Source: Betaproteobacteria bacterium
Lineage (GTDB): Bacteria > Pseudomonadota > Gammaproteobacteria > Burkholderiales > Rhodocyclaceae
Length of the DNA stretch: 18,455 nt
Reading direction: 5' to 3'
Assembly (NCBI GenBank): GCA_028065725.1
Contig: JAPTVL010000458.1
Location: 1 to 18,455 of the forward strand
Every line of letters begins with the position of its first letter. The stretch's first letter is position 1. This document shows positions 7,001 through 17,712 of the stretch, piece after piece. The notes beneath the pieces were generated by a model, which was given only the letters and a program-made list of their open reading frames with translations, did no database searches and was not told the DNA's origin. The position numbers were made by a program, and so were the translations under genes.

Positions 7001-8062
7001 ATGTCATCCTCTTTGAAAGATGTGCGCTCGGCCATCTGGCCCGCCCTGGCCGCGGCCGCTCTGTTCGGCGGCAGCACGCCGCTGGTCAAGCTGCTGGTGG
7101 GGGAATTGCCGACCTTGCTGCTGGCCGGGCTGCTCTATCTGGGCAGCGGTCTTGGGCTGGCTGCGATCCGCCTTCTGCGGGATCGCGGCTGGAAAGCGAG
7201 CGGGCTGGCCCCCGGGGAATGGCGCTGGCTTGCCGGCGCCATCGTCTTCGGCGGGCTGCTGGGGCCGGTGCTGCTGGTGTTCGGCCTCACCCATACCGAT
7301 GCGGGCGCCGCCTCCCTCATGCTCAATCTGGAGGCGGTGTTCACGGCTGTGCTGGCGTGGGTGATCTTCAAGGAAAACGCCGACCGCCGCATCGTGCTCG
7401 GCATGCTGCTCATCGTCGCGGGGGGTGCGGTGCTCGCCTGGCCCGGCGCCGGCAGCGAGTCCCCGGACTGGATCGGTCCCCTGGCCATCGCCGCCGCCTG
7501 CTTGTGCTGGGCCATCGACAACAACCTGACGCGCCGGGTTTCCGGCTCGGACGCCCTGTTCATTGCCGGGGCAAAGGGTTGGACAGCTGGCGTGGTCAAC
7601 ACCAGCCTCGCCTTGTTATTGGGGGCATCCGTGCCTGCCTGGTCTACCGCGGGCGCAGCCATGGCAGTGGGCCTGCTGGGCTATGGCCTGAGCCTGGTTC
7701 TCTTTGTGCGGGCACTGCGGAATTTGGGTACGGCCCGCACCGGCGCTTATTTCTCCACGGCACCCTTCATCGGTGCCGCCATCGCCATCCTGCTGTTGGG
7801 CGAACCGACGCCTGCGCCGTTCTGGCTGGCAGCCGGGCTCATGGGTGCGGGGGTCTGGCTTCATCTGACTGAACACCATGAGCATGCGCACACGCATGAG
7901 CCACTCGAACACACCCATGCACACGTGCATGACGCGCATCACCAGCACGAGCATAATTCCGGGTGGGATGGCAGCGAGCCGCATAACCATCCCCATCGAC
8001 ATTCGGATTTAACGCACAAACACCCACACTTTCCGGATATCCATCATCGCCATGGGCATTGA
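7001..8062 (+). CDS. EamA-type DMT-family transporter with long His-rich C-terminal tail
   Basis: This 353-aa inner-membrane protein has about ten TM helices in two EamA repeats (roughly residues 10-140 and 155-285). Examples are PALAAAALFGGSTPLVKLL at the N-terminus and GTARTGAYFSTAPFIGAA near the end of repeat 2, both typical of drug/metabolite transporters. After the last helix comes a hydrophilic tail (residues 290-353) with 24 His among 64 residues, mostly as H-x-H pairs alternating with Glu, Thr, Pro and Asp. Such tails bind Ni, Zn, Co or Cu in other proteins, so metal transport or metal-gated activity is likely by inference; most EamA proteins carry metabolites. Start evidence is moderate: ATG at 7001 begins the first helix properly, but the upstream ribosome-binding site is weak. 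It lies 134 nt after the anchor gene, so it may be transcribed with it or separately. It faces ureG convergently. Confidence 0.88.
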   Translation: MSSSLKDVRSAIWPALAAAALFGGSTPLVKLLVGELPTLLLAGLLYLGSGLGLAAIRLLRDRGWKASGLAPGEWRWLAGAIVFGGLLGPVLLVFGLTHTDAGAASLMLNLEAVFTAVLAWVIFKENADRRIVLGMLLIVAGGAVLAWPGAGSESPDWIGPLAIAAACLCWAIDNNLTRRVSGSDALFIAGAKGWTAGVVNTSLALLLGASVPAWSTAGAAMAVGLLGYGLSLVLFVRALRNLGTARTGAYFSTAPFIGAAIAILLLGEPTPAPFWLAAGLMGAGVWLHLTEHHEHAHTHEPLEHTHAHVHDAHHQHEHNSGWDGSEPHNHPHRHSDLTHKHPHFPDIHHRHGH

Positions 8063-8160
8063 GCCCAAGTCTGCGAATGCACCCTATTGTTTTTTGCAGC
8101 GTCCTGTCTAAACCATGAGACTGGATCGAATTGACAGGAACAATGCGCTTAATAACGTTC

Positions 8161-8174
8161 AAACAATCAATTGC

Positions 8175-8186
<12 letters not shown>
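8161..8186. terminator. AT-rich 9-bp inverted repeat at the ureG 3' end, candidate weak terminator
   Basis: AAACAATCA (8161-8169) and TGATTGTTT (8178-8186) are perfect inverted repeats separated by 8 nt, and they span the ureG stop codon (8175-8177). The site lies between the convergent DMT and urease units. The stem is AU-only apart from two G-C pairs and has no separate U-tract, so it would be a weak intrinsic terminator at best. A second, looser repeat (TCCTGTC 8102-8108 / GACAGGA 8133-8139) lies beside it. No other gene is visible in 8063-8174. Confidence 0.35.
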
Positions 8187-8794
<608 letters not shown>

Positions 8795-8798
<4 letters not shown>

Positions 8799-9463
8799 GA
8801 TCTGAACAGTCTCGTGTATTGGGTTTCGTGACAACTGCAGGCGATGGCGAAGGCCGGCAGGACATTGTGGGTGGTGTCGATCGGGCTGGCTGCGGCCTCT
8901 TCTGCGAGTGCCGTGATACGTTGCCCCAGGGCCAGCAGGATGCGCTGGCCGGCGGTCTGCCCGAGCGGGATGGCCTTCACAGCGGCCATGACCTGATTCT
9001 CTGACCAGGCCCACAGATAGCCGGCGACGGCATCCTGGACGGGGATGTCCCAGGCCGCCGCCGCGCAGCTCCAGGCCAGCGGAAAGCTCGGCTGGCTGAA
9101 ATCTGCAAGCGGCATTGCCGGCCCCCCCCCCAAATCGGTCAGCAGGCGGGTCAGCGAATGCCCCATTTGCAGGGTTTCGGCGCGCAGTTCCGCGGTTTCC
9201 CTGCTGGCGATGAACTCGGCATCCAGTTCCGCGAGCCGGGTTCGGTCGCCCTGCTTCCAGGCTGCCAGCATATGCGCCAGGTATACCGCCTCGAAACGCG
9301 CAAGGCCGAACGCCAGGCAATCGCCGACCCAGGCCAGCGCGGTCGCCTCGTTTTTCACCATGCCGGCTTCCACGGCCCATTCCAGGCCCTGGGAATAGGT
9401 GTAGGCACCGACCGGCAAGGTCGGGCTGGCCAGGTGCAGCAGCCGGATCAGGGCGGGGTTCAT
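8795..9463 (-). CDS. ureF: Urease accessory protein UreF
   Basis: UreF is an all-helical cytoplasmic chaperone that bridges UreD-bound apo-urease and UreG and guides GTP-dependent nickel insertion. The 222-aa length is typical. Family features are [24 protein letters not shown] near the N-terminus and the C-terminal [19 protein letters not shown], which ends in the usual SxxHExQYxRLF(R)S. The start at 9463 overlaps the ureE stop as ATGA, and its own stop overlaps ureG in the same way. A run of ten G on the coding strand (9122-9131 on +) encodes the Gly triplet of DLGGGPAM. A slip of one or two bases there would truncate UreF. The frame as given is intact. Confidence 0.96.
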
Positions 9464-9972
9464 CGCCCGCCGCGCAGCATCATGTCGTGGATGCGCGGGC
9501 CGCGCCCTTCCCCGTCGGCGCTGTGGCCGTGGGGATGGGCATGGCCGCCGTGGCCGCCATAGGCACCGCTCTCGGGATCGAAGGGGGCCTCGCTTTCGAT
9601 GACCGTCAGTCCCAGCCCGCGCACCATTTCGCCCAGCACATGGTCGCGGACAAAGCGCACCAGTCCGGGCTTCAGTTCCACCGCCACGTGCCGGTTGCCC
9701 AGGTGATAGGCAGCACGCGCCAGCAGCAGGGCGTCGCCGCTGAGCACCTCCATCACGGTCTCGGGCGCCGCCGCCACCTCGACGACGCGGCCGTCGTTGG
9801 CAAGCAGGCGTTCGCCGGCGCGCAGGACGGTGCCGCGCTCAAGAAACAGACCGGCCTCTTCGCCGCTTTCGAGTTGGGTGCGCAGCCGGCTCTTGCAGCG
9901 CAGCTCGAAGGGCAGCATCAGACGCTCGGTTGCATTTGCATCCGCTGGGGCGCGTTGTTCGATGACGATCAT
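9460..9972 (-). CDS. ureE: Urease accessory nickel metallochaperone UreE
   Basis: UreE is a dimeric cytoplasmic nickel chaperone that passes nickel to UreG and the urease activation complex. The protein is 170 aa. The N-terminal domain contains [20 protein letters not shown] and [16 protein letters not shown]. The metal-binding domain holds [13 protein letters not shown], with the conserved central His in the GNRH motif. The C-terminus is His- and Gly-rich ([13 protein letters not shown]), as in nickel-buffering UreEs. I chose the ATG at 9972 because it lies 2 nt after the ureC TGA and begins the family N-terminus (MIVIEQR); the open frame farther upstream runs inside ureC. No ribosome-binding site is visible, so re-initiation after ureC is likely. 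It overlaps ureF by 4 nt. Confidence 0.95.
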   Translation of the reverse strand: MIVIEQRAPADANATERLMLPFELRCKSRLRTQLESGEEAGLFLERGTVLRAGERLLANDGRVVEVAAAPETVMEVLSGDALLLARAAYHLGNRHVAVELKPGLVRFVRDHVLGEMVRGLGLTVIESEAPFDPESGAYGGHGGHAHPHGHSADGEGRGPRIHDMMLRGGR

Positions 9973-9974
9973 GG

Positions 9975-11693
<1,719 letters not shown>

Positions 11694-11714
11694 GACGGTC
11701 TCCTCGCGGCCGGG

Positions 11715-11933
11715 TTAGCGGCGTGTCTTCCCGATGCGGGCCGCGGCGCGGCGACGGTAGAAGCGTGCGCCAGCGACGCCGACCACCACGGCGATGAGCG
11801 CCATCGCCAGATGGTCCGGCTCGCTCACAAGATGCACGACGGCATTCAGAATGTTGCCGTGATGCTCGCCCGGATGCGCGTAGGCGAAGGGCGAAAACAG
11901 CACCAGAAGCATTGCGAAGGATTTTTGTTTCAT
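11715..11933 (-). CDS. 72-aa HupE/UreJ-like mini membrane protein between ureB and ureC
   Basis: This short gene sits inside the urease operon. The chosen ATG at 11933 has AGGAGA at 11941-11946 (7-nt spacing) and gives a signal peptide (MKQKSFAMLLVLFSPFAYA) followed at once by HPGEHHG, the order seen in HupE/UreJ proteins. A second element, HLVSEPDHLAMALIAVVVGV, recalls the HupE (G/P)DHLLAM helix and forms the single TM. A basic cytoplasmic tail follows (ARFYRRRAAARIGKTRR). True HupE/UreJ has about 190-200 aa and six spans, so this is either a truncated relative or a distinct mini family. I infer a nickel-related role from the His residues (H21, H25, H26, H34, H42) and the urease context. The longer frame upstream runs through ureB and is spurious. 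Confidence 0.72.
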   Translation of the reverse strand: MKQKSFAMLLVLFSPFAYAHPGEHHGNILNAVVHLVSEPDHLAMALIAVVVGVAGARFYRRRAAARIGKTRR

Positions 11934-11940
11934 CTCGGTT

Positions 11941-11946
11941 TCTCCT
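11941..11946 (-). promoter_or_regulatory. Ribosome-binding site deciding the 72-aa mini-gene start
   Basis: AGGAGA on the minus strand lies 7 nt upstream of the ATG at 11933. It separates this gene from the longer open frame running through ureB and supports it as independently translated. Confidence 0.7.
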
Positions 11947-11947
11947 G

Positions 11948-11975
11948 TTAAAGCGGTCCCATTAAAGCGGTCCCA
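11948..11975. repeat. 14-bp perfect tandem duplication spanning the ureB stop codon
   Basis: TTAAAGCGGTCCCA occurs twice in direct tandem (11948-11961 and 11962-11975). On the minus strand the ureB-proximal copy encodes the last residues GPL and the TAA stop, and the second copy repeats this outside the gene, just before the mini-gene ribosome-binding site. It does not change UreB but lengthens the spacer by 14 nt. A slipped-strand duplication is the simplest origin. Confidence 0.9.
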
Positions 11976-12267
11976 TGATCCGGCCCTGAAATCCGTATAC
12001 CTTGCGCTCGCCGGCGTAGGCCACCAGCTGCACCGTGCGGGTCTGCCCCGGTTCGAAGCGCACCGCCGTGCCGGCGGCGATGTCCAGGCGCATGCCGCGC
12101 GTCGCTTCGCGGTCGAAGGCCAGCGCGGCATTGGTCTCGTAGAAGTGATAGTGGGAGCCGACCTGGACCGGCCGGTCGCCGGTGTTGGCCACCACCAGGG
12201 TGATCGTGGGACGACCGGCGTTGAGTTCGATCTCGCCGGGTTCGATCTGCATTTCGCCTGGGATCAT
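11962..12267 (-). CDS. ureB: Urease beta subunit UreB
   Basis: UreB is a structural subunit of the (UreABC)3 urease. The chosen product is 101 aa, beginning [19 protein letters not shown] as in most bacterial UreBs. Other family stretches are [39 protein letters not shown] and the C-terminal [18 protein letters not shown]. Two starts compete. The ATG at 12267 has GAGG with 6-nt spacing (12274-12277) and matches the family N-terminus. The ATG at 12279 overlaps the ureA stop as ATGA but has no ribosome-binding site and adds only MRPK. I prefer 12267. The stop lies within the 14-bp tandem repeat. The beta subunit is separate from UreA, the usual bacterial three-subunit arrangement and not the fused Helicobacter type. 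Confidence 0.95.
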   Translation of the reverse strand: MIPGEMQIEPGEIELNAGRPTITLVVANTGDRPVQVGSHYHFYETNAALAFDREATRGMRLDIAAGTAVRFEPGQTRTVQLVAYAGERKVYGFQGRIMGPL

Positions 12268-12273
12268 TTTCGG

Positions 12274-12277
12274 CCTC
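12274..12277 (-). promoter_or_regulatory. GAGG ribosome-binding site favouring the inner ureB start
   Basis: GAGG on the minus strand ends 6 nt before ATG 12267 and partly overlaps the alternative ATG at 12279. It supports the inner start of ureB. Confidence 0.55.
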
Positions 12278-12578
12278 ATACGATGGGATGATGGACGGTC
12301 ACAAGCTTGGTGCCGTCCGGGAATGTGGCCTCCACCTGGATTTCCGGGATCATCTCCGGCACGCCTTCCATCACCTCGTCGCGCTTCAGCAGCGTGGTGC
12401 CGTAGCTCATCAGTTCGGCCACGCTGCGACCGTCGCGGGCGCCTTCCAGAATGCCGGCGGTGATGAAGGCCACCGCCTCGGGATAGTTGAGCCTGAGGCC
12501 GCGCGCGCGGCGGCGTTCCGCCAGCAGGGCGGCGGTGAAGATGAGCAGCTTGTCCTTCTCGCGCGGGGTCAGTTCCAT
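12276..12578 (-). CDS. ureA: Urease gamma subunit UreA
   Basis: UreA is the smallest structural subunit of urease. It is exactly 100 aa, the standard length, and the sequence is canonical throughout: [62 protein letters not shown] and the C-terminal VTVHHPIV. The start at 12578 lies 10 nt after the ureD stop, with only a weak GAAAGAA upstream. The stop TGA at 12276-12278 abuts or overlaps the start region of ureB. It is made in equal amounts with UreB and UreC, and translational coupling with UreB is consistent with that. Confidence 0.97.
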   Translation of the reverse strand: MELTPREKDKLLIFTAALLAERRRARGLRLNYPEAVAFITAGILEGARDGRSVAELMSYGTTLLKRDEVMEGVPEMIPEIQVEATFPDGTKLVTVHHPIV

Positions 12579-12588
12579 ATCGATTCTT

Positions 12589-13434
12589 TCATGTGTTCCA
12601 GATGCGCGGCAGTTGGGCCTCGCGTCCGATCAAGGCCGGGCGCAGCACCTGCCACAAGGCAACGAACCACTGGCGCGCCGCCTCCGACGAATGCCCCAGA
12701 TAACGGGCCACCAGGATTTCCGGCAAGGCCGTGATGCCATGCCGGGCGCCGGTCTCATGTATGGGAATGTCCCGGCACGCCGCCAGCAGCCCTGGCTCGA
12801 CACCGGACGCCGCGGCCAGAAACGTTCCGCTGACGCTGAAACCGGCCAGCCCGGCCGCGGCGTCGAGCAGGTCGGAGCCGCCCTCCAGCAGACCCCGCTC
12901 CAGCCAGACAGGCCGCCCTGCCCGCCGGATCCGGGTATCGAGACGCAGGGCGCCCTCGGTGAATTTTTCGCCTGACGCCCGGCGCCCCAGGCACAGCACC
13001 TCCATGCCGATGAAGCGCGCATCGTCGGCGAGATCGACGGTGCTGCGCATCGCCGCGCGGGCGGCGTCGAACACGATGGTTTCCTGCGGCAGCCATTCCA
13101 GCACGCCCTGCGCTTCCACCGCGAACCCCAGGCGCTGGCTGGCCCAGGCGCCGGCGCTGCGATACCACTTGCCAGCCCCCGGCGTGGTCAGCAGCGCATG
13201 GGCGCCCGGCCCCACCGTCACGTCGATTTCCAGTTCGTCGCCGCCGACGATGCCGGAAGGGGGATGCAGCACGATGGCATGACAGACCGCCTCGCCTTCG
13301 GGATAGAGCGCCTTCTGGATGCGCAGCGGCCCCACGTGCTCGCGGCGAGCGAGAATGGTGGCCGCCTCGCGCCGCTGGAAGCCGAGGGACAGGCGGGCGC
13401 GCCAGGTCGAGGAAAGGGGTTCGGCGAGGTCCAT
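12589..13434 (-). CDS. ureD: Urease accessory protein UreD (UreH)
   Basis: UreD is the cytoplasmic scaffold that binds apo-urease and recruits UreF and UreG, and it probably forms the channel for nickel. The product is 281 aa from ATG 13434 (usual range about 270-290). Family features are [32 protein letters not shown] (split motifs [11 protein letters not shown] and [14 protein letters not shown]), [37 protein letters not shown] and a C-terminal [24 protein letters not shown] prefer 13434 (MDLAEPLSS) because it lies 7 nt after the urtE stop. The in-frame start at 13470 would overlap urtE by 29 nt and add MACGNCSPYDGP, which is not a family feature. Its position links the urea transporter genes to the urease genes in one unit. 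Confidence 0.95.
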   Translation of the reverse strand: MDLAEPLSSTWRARLSLGFQRREAATILARREHVGPLRIQKALYPEGEAVCHAIVLHPPSGIVGGDELEIDVTVGPGAHALLTTPGAGKWYRSAGAWASQRLGFAVEAQGVLEWLPQETIVFDAARAAMRSTVDLADDARFIGMEVLCLGRRASGEKFTEGALRLDTRIRRAGRPVWLERGLLEGGSDLLDAAAGLAGFSVSGTFLAAASGVEPGLLAACRDIPIHETGARHGITALPEILVARYLGHSSEAARQWFVALWQVLRPALIGREAQLPRIWNT

Positions 13435-13441
13435 CGGCCCA

Positions 13442-14134
13442 TCATACGGAGAGCAATTCCCGCACGCCATCCTTGTCCATGTCGGCCCCGGCGCCGCGCT
13501 TGATGAATTCGCCGCGCTCCATCAGCAGGTACTGGTCGGCGAGCGAGCGGGCGAAATCGTAGTACTGCTCGACCAGCAGGATGGCCATGCTGCCCTCCTC
13601 GGCCAGGACGCGGATGGCGCGCTCGATGTCCTTGATGATGGAGGGCTGGATGCCTTCCGTGGGCTCGTCGAGGATCAGCAGCCTGGGCCCGAAGGCGAGC
13701 GCCCGGCCGATCGCAAGCTGTTGCTGCTGGCCGCCGGAGAGGTCGCCGCCGCGCCGCTTCAGCATCTCTTTCAGCACCGGGAACATCTCGTAGATGCGTT
13801 CCGGAATCGGCGTGCCGCCGGGCTTCGTCGCCAGCCCCATGCGCAGGTTTTCTTCGACGGTCAGGCGCGGAAAGATCTCGCGCCCCTGCGGCACGTAGCC
13901 GACGCCGGCTTTCACCCGGGCATGCGAGGCCGCCGTGGTGATGTCCCTGCCGTCGAAGCTCATCGTGCCGGTCTTCGCCGGAACCAGTCCCATCAGGCAT
14001 TTCAGCAGCGTGGTCTTGCCGACGCCGTTGCGGCCGAGCAGGCAGGTGACCTGGCCGGTAGGCGCCGCGAAGGAAAGGTCGCGCAGGATGTGGCTGCCGC
14101 CGTAGTACTGGTTGAGGTTTTCCACACGCAGCAT
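13442..14134 (-). CDS. urtE: Urea ABC transporter ATP-binding protein UrtE
   Basis: UrtE is one of two ATPases of the UrtABCDE urea importer, of the branched-chain amino-acid (LivF-like) type, and acts at the cytoplasmic face. It is 230 aa. Motifs visible are Walker A GRNGVGKTT, the Q-loop region in GYVPQGREIFPRLTVEENL, the signature LSGGQQQQLAIGRAL and Walker B LLILDEPTEGIQPSI, which is the UrtE-specific stretch, followed by LLVEQYYDFA in place of the usual H-loop His. The start at 14134 is 1 nt from the urtD stop (TGACATG). The stop lies 7 nt before ureD. Function is assigned with high confidence from the neighbouring urtABCD and urease genes. Confidence 0.97.
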   Translation of the reverse strand: MLRVENLNQYYGGSHILRDLSFAAPTGQVTCLLGRNGVGKTTLLKCLMGLVPAKTGTMSFDGRDITTAASHARVKAGVGYVPQGREIFPRLTVEENLRMGLATKPGGTPIPERIYEMFPVLKEMLKRRGGDLSGGQQQQLAIGRALAFGPRLLILDEPTEGIQPSIIKDIERAIRVLAEEGSMAILLVEQYYDFARSLADQYLLMERGEFIKRGAGADMDKDGVRELLSV

Positions 14135-14135
14135 G

Positions 14136-14962
<827 letters not shown>

Positions 14963-14966
<4 letters not shown>

Positions 14967-16069
14967 GCCGCGACCCGTTCCCTGATTCGTTTCCACACGC
15001 CCACCACGCCCTCGGGCAGCCACAGCGTCACCCCGACGAACAGCGCGCCCAGGAAGAACAGCCAGTATTCCGGGAACGCCACGGTGAAGTAGCTCTTGAA
15101 CGCGTTGACCAGGCCGGCACCGATGACCGGGCCGATCAGGGTGCCGCGACCGCCCACCGCCACCCAGATGGCGATTTCGATGGAGTTGGCCGGCGACATT
15201 TCGCCCGGGTTGATGATGCCGACCTGCGGCACGTAGAGGGCGCCGGCAATGCCGCACAGCATCGCGGATACGGTCCAGATAAACAGCTTGTAGTGCAGCG
15301 GGTTGTAGCCGATGAACATGACGCGCGATTCGGCATCGCGGATCGCCGCCAGCACGCGGCCGAACTTGGACATGGCCAGATAGCGCCCGGCCAGCAGGGT
15401 CAGCATCAGCACCAGGGCGGACAGGGCGAACAGCGTCGCACGCATTTCCGGCGAGGTGATGTCGTGGCCGAGGATGCGCTTGAAATCGGTGAAGCCGTTG
15501 TTGCCGCCGAAGCCGGTCTCGTTGCGGAAGAAGAGCAGCATCGCGGCGAAGGTGAGCGCCTGGGTGATGATGGAGAAGTACACACCCTTGATGCGCGAAC
15601 GGAAGGCGAAATAGCCGAAGACGTAGGCCACCACGGCCGGCACGGCCAACACCAGGAACAAGGCCCACAGGATGGAATCGGAGCCGGCCCAGTACCAGGG
15701 CAGCTCCTTCCAGTCGAGGAACACCATGAAGTCCGGCAGATGGGAATGGTAGGAGCCGTCGGTACCGATTTCGCGCATCAGATACATGCCGAAGGCGTAG
15801 CCGCCCAGCGCGAAGAACACGCCGTGGCCCAGCGAGAGGATGCCGGCATAGCCCCAGACCAGATCCATCGCCACGGCGACGATGGCGTAGCACATGATCT
15901 TGCCGCCAAGGGTGATGGCGTAGTTGGACACATGAAAGGGACTGCTTTCGGGTACGAACAGGTGCAGCGCCGGCATCAGCAGCAGGGTGACGGCAGCGAA
16001 GCAGCCCATGGCGATCCAGCCCGGGCGGGGCATGGCGGCGAGGAAGCGGAGGGTGAATGGGGTGCGCAT
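14963..16069 (-). CDS. urtC: Urea ABC transporter permease UrtC
   Basis: UrtC is the second inner-membrane permease of the urea importer (LivM-like). It is 368 aa, a usual length. About ten hydrophobic helices are visible. The family core MDLVWGYAGILSLGHGVFFALG is near residues 70-90, RIKGVYFSIITQALTFA is in the middle, and the EAA-like cytoplasmic stretch RDAESRVMFIGYNPLHYKLF follows. The C-terminal region is GIINPGEMSPANSIEIAIW, then GRGTLIGPVIGAGLVNAFKS. The start at 16069 lies 1 nt from the urtB stop (TGACATG), the same junction sequence as urtD-urtE. The stop overlaps urtD by 4 nt. It pairs with UrtB to form the translocation channel. Confidence 0.97.
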
Positions 16070-16070
16070 G

Positions 16071-17651
16071 TCAGTTGTCCACGAAGCGGCCCTTGAGGGC
16101 GAACAGGCCCTGCGGCCGTTTCTGGATGAAGACGATGACGATGACCAGCACCGCGATCTTGGCGATCACCGCGCCGGACCAGCCTTCGAGGAACTTGGTC
16201 ACCACGCCCAGGCCCAGCGCCGCCCACACCGCGCCGGCCAGCTGCCCGACGCCGCCCAGCACCACCACCAGGAAGGAGTCGACGATGTAGCCCTGCCCCA
16301 TGTCCGGGCCGACGTTGGCGATCTGCGACAGCGCCACGCCGCCCAGCCCCGCGATGCCGGCGCCCAGGCCGAACGCCAGGGTGTCGACCCGCGCCGTGGG
16401 CACGCCGACGCAGCCTGCCATCGGCCGGTTCTGGGTAACGGCGCGCACGAACAGGCCCAGCCGCGTCTTCTGCATCAGCGCCCACATCAACGCCAGCACG
16501 AACAGGGTGAAGCCGATGATGACGACGCGGTTCCACGGCAGCACCAGGCCGGCCATGACCTCGACGCCGCCCGACATCCAGACCGGGTTGGCGACTTCCA
16601 CGTTCTGCGCGCCGAACAGCATGCGCGCCGCCTGGATCAGGATCAGGCTCAGCCCCCAGGTGGCGAGCAGGGTTTCCAGCGGCCGGCCGTAGAGCCGGCG
16701 GATCACCGTGCGCTCCAGCAGCATGCCGACCAGTGCGGCGGCCAGGAAGGCAACCGGAATGGCCGCCAGCAGGTACCAGTCGACGTATTCCGGCAGATAC
16801 GCGCGGAACAGGGTCTGCATGAAGTACGTGGCGTAGGCGCCGACCATCAGCAGCTCGCCGTGCGCCATGTTGATGACGCCCATGACGCCGTAGGTGATGG
16901 CCAGGCCCAGCGCGGCCAGCAGCAGGATGCTGCCGAGCGACAGGCCGCTGAAGACCTGGCCCAGGATTTCGCCGAAGGCCAGGCGCGCTTCGATGGCCTC
17001 GACCGCCTGCGCGACCGCTTTGCGCACCGCCGCATCCGGCTCGTTGCCCGCTTCCAGCAGGGGCAGCAGCAGGCCGCGGGTCGCCGGGCTGGCGCTTTCC
17101 GCCAGCGATTCCACCGCCGCCAGACGTGCGGCAGCATCGGGGTTCGCCAGGTTGGCCTGGGCGTGCGCCTGCTTCAGCAAGGCCCGGATTTCCGCATCGG
17201 TTTCCTTGGCGAGCGCAGCGGCTAGGACGGGCACCATCCCGATGCCGGCATTGCTCTGCAGTTCCGTCGCCGCCGCCAGTCGCACGCCACGGTCCTGGTC
17301 GTACAGCTTCAGCGCGGCCAGCGCATTCGACAGTTCGGAGCGCACCCGGTTGTTCACGGTGATGGATTCGTACGTCTCGGGCGCGGGTTCGATGGCGGCG
17401 CCGCTGGCGGCATCGACCGCGCGCTCGCCGTCGAACAGAAAGACGGCCTCGCCGGCAACCAGCAATTCGTCGTCCGCCATCGCCTTGAGCACCTTCGCCG
17501 CTTCGGCGCTGGTGCCGAGCTGCTGGATGGCCGCGATCTTGTCGTCGGATTCTTCCGCCGCCAGCTGCTTCACCAGCGCGGGATCGAGCGCGGCAAAGGC
17601 GTTCGACGCGGGCAGGAAAAATATCAGGAGCGTGAGCAGGAGGTATTTCAT
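16071..17651 (-). CDS. urtB: Urea ABC transporter permease UrtB with N-terminal HEAT-like periplasmic domain
   Basis: UrtB is the first permease of the urea importer (LivH-like). It is 526 aa. A signal peptide (MKYLLLTLLIFFLPASNAFA) precedes about 200 residues of Ala/Leu-rich helical repeats, such as IAAIQQLGTSAEAAKVLKAM and VRLAAATELQSNAGIG, resembling HEAT repeats. This N-terminal extension is normal for UrtB. The permease begins near residue 227 with GQVFSGLSLGSILLLAALGL and NMAHGELLMVGAYATYF and ends in IVFIQKRPQGLFALKGRFVDN. I chose the ATG at 17651 for its signal peptide; the open frame up to 17831 crosses the two hairpins and the urtA end and is spurious. No ribosome-binding site is evident, and the start is 15 nt from a long stem-loop, so expression may be set by that structure. 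Confidence 0.95.
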   Translation of the reverse strand: MKYLLLTLLIFFLPASNAFAALDPALVKQLAAEESDDKIAAIQQLGTSAEAAKVLKAMADDELLVAGEAVFLFDGERAVDAASGAAIEPAPETYESITVNNRVRSELSNALAALKLYDQDRGVRLAAATELQSNAGIGMVPVLAAALAKETDAEIRALLKQAHAQANLANPDAAARLAAVESLAESASPATRGLLLPLLEAGNEPDAAVRKAVAQAVEAIEARLAFGEILGQVFSGLSLGSILLLAALGLAITYGVMGVINMAHGELLMVGAYATYFMQTLFRAYLPEYVDWYLLAAIPVAFLAAALVGMLLERTVIRRLYGRPLETLLATWGLSLILIQAARMLFGAQNVEVANPVWMSGGVEVMAGLVLPWNRVVIIGFTLFVLALMWALMQKTRLGLFVRAVTQNRPMAGCVGVPTARVDTLAFGLGAGIAGLGGVALSQIANVGPDMGQGYIVDSFLVVVLGGVGQLAGAVWAALGLGVVTKFLEGWSGAVIAKIAVLVIVIVFIQKRPQGLFALKGRFVDN

Positions 17652-17666
17652 GGTGGGACCGATATC

Positions 17667-17712
17667 CGTCATTCCGCTAGACGCGAACCGTTTCGCACCT
17701 AGCGGAATGACG
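17667..17712. repeat. REP-like long palindrome between urtA and urtB
   Basis: CGTCATTCCGCTAG (17667-17680) and CTAGCGGAATGACG (17699-17712) are a perfect 14-bp inverted repeat. Within the 18-nt gap GCGAA (17683-17687) pairs with TTCGC (17692-17696), leaving an AC/AC internal bulge and a 4-nt loop, so up to 19 pairs can form. The ends (GTCATTCC...GGAATGAC) resemble the dispersed palindromes seen in many proteobacterial genomes. It could be a mobile REP/MITE copy or an intercistronic mRNA-stabilising or attenuating structure. It lies 15 nt upstream of the urtB start. Confidence 0.85.

Noticed and set aside
8071..8139. Other inverted repeats after the DMT gene (CTGCGAA/TTTGCAG and TCCTGTC/GACAGGA)
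   Set aside because: Short stems, one with a G-U pair, with loops of 15 and 24 nt and no following T-run; not convincing as terminators.
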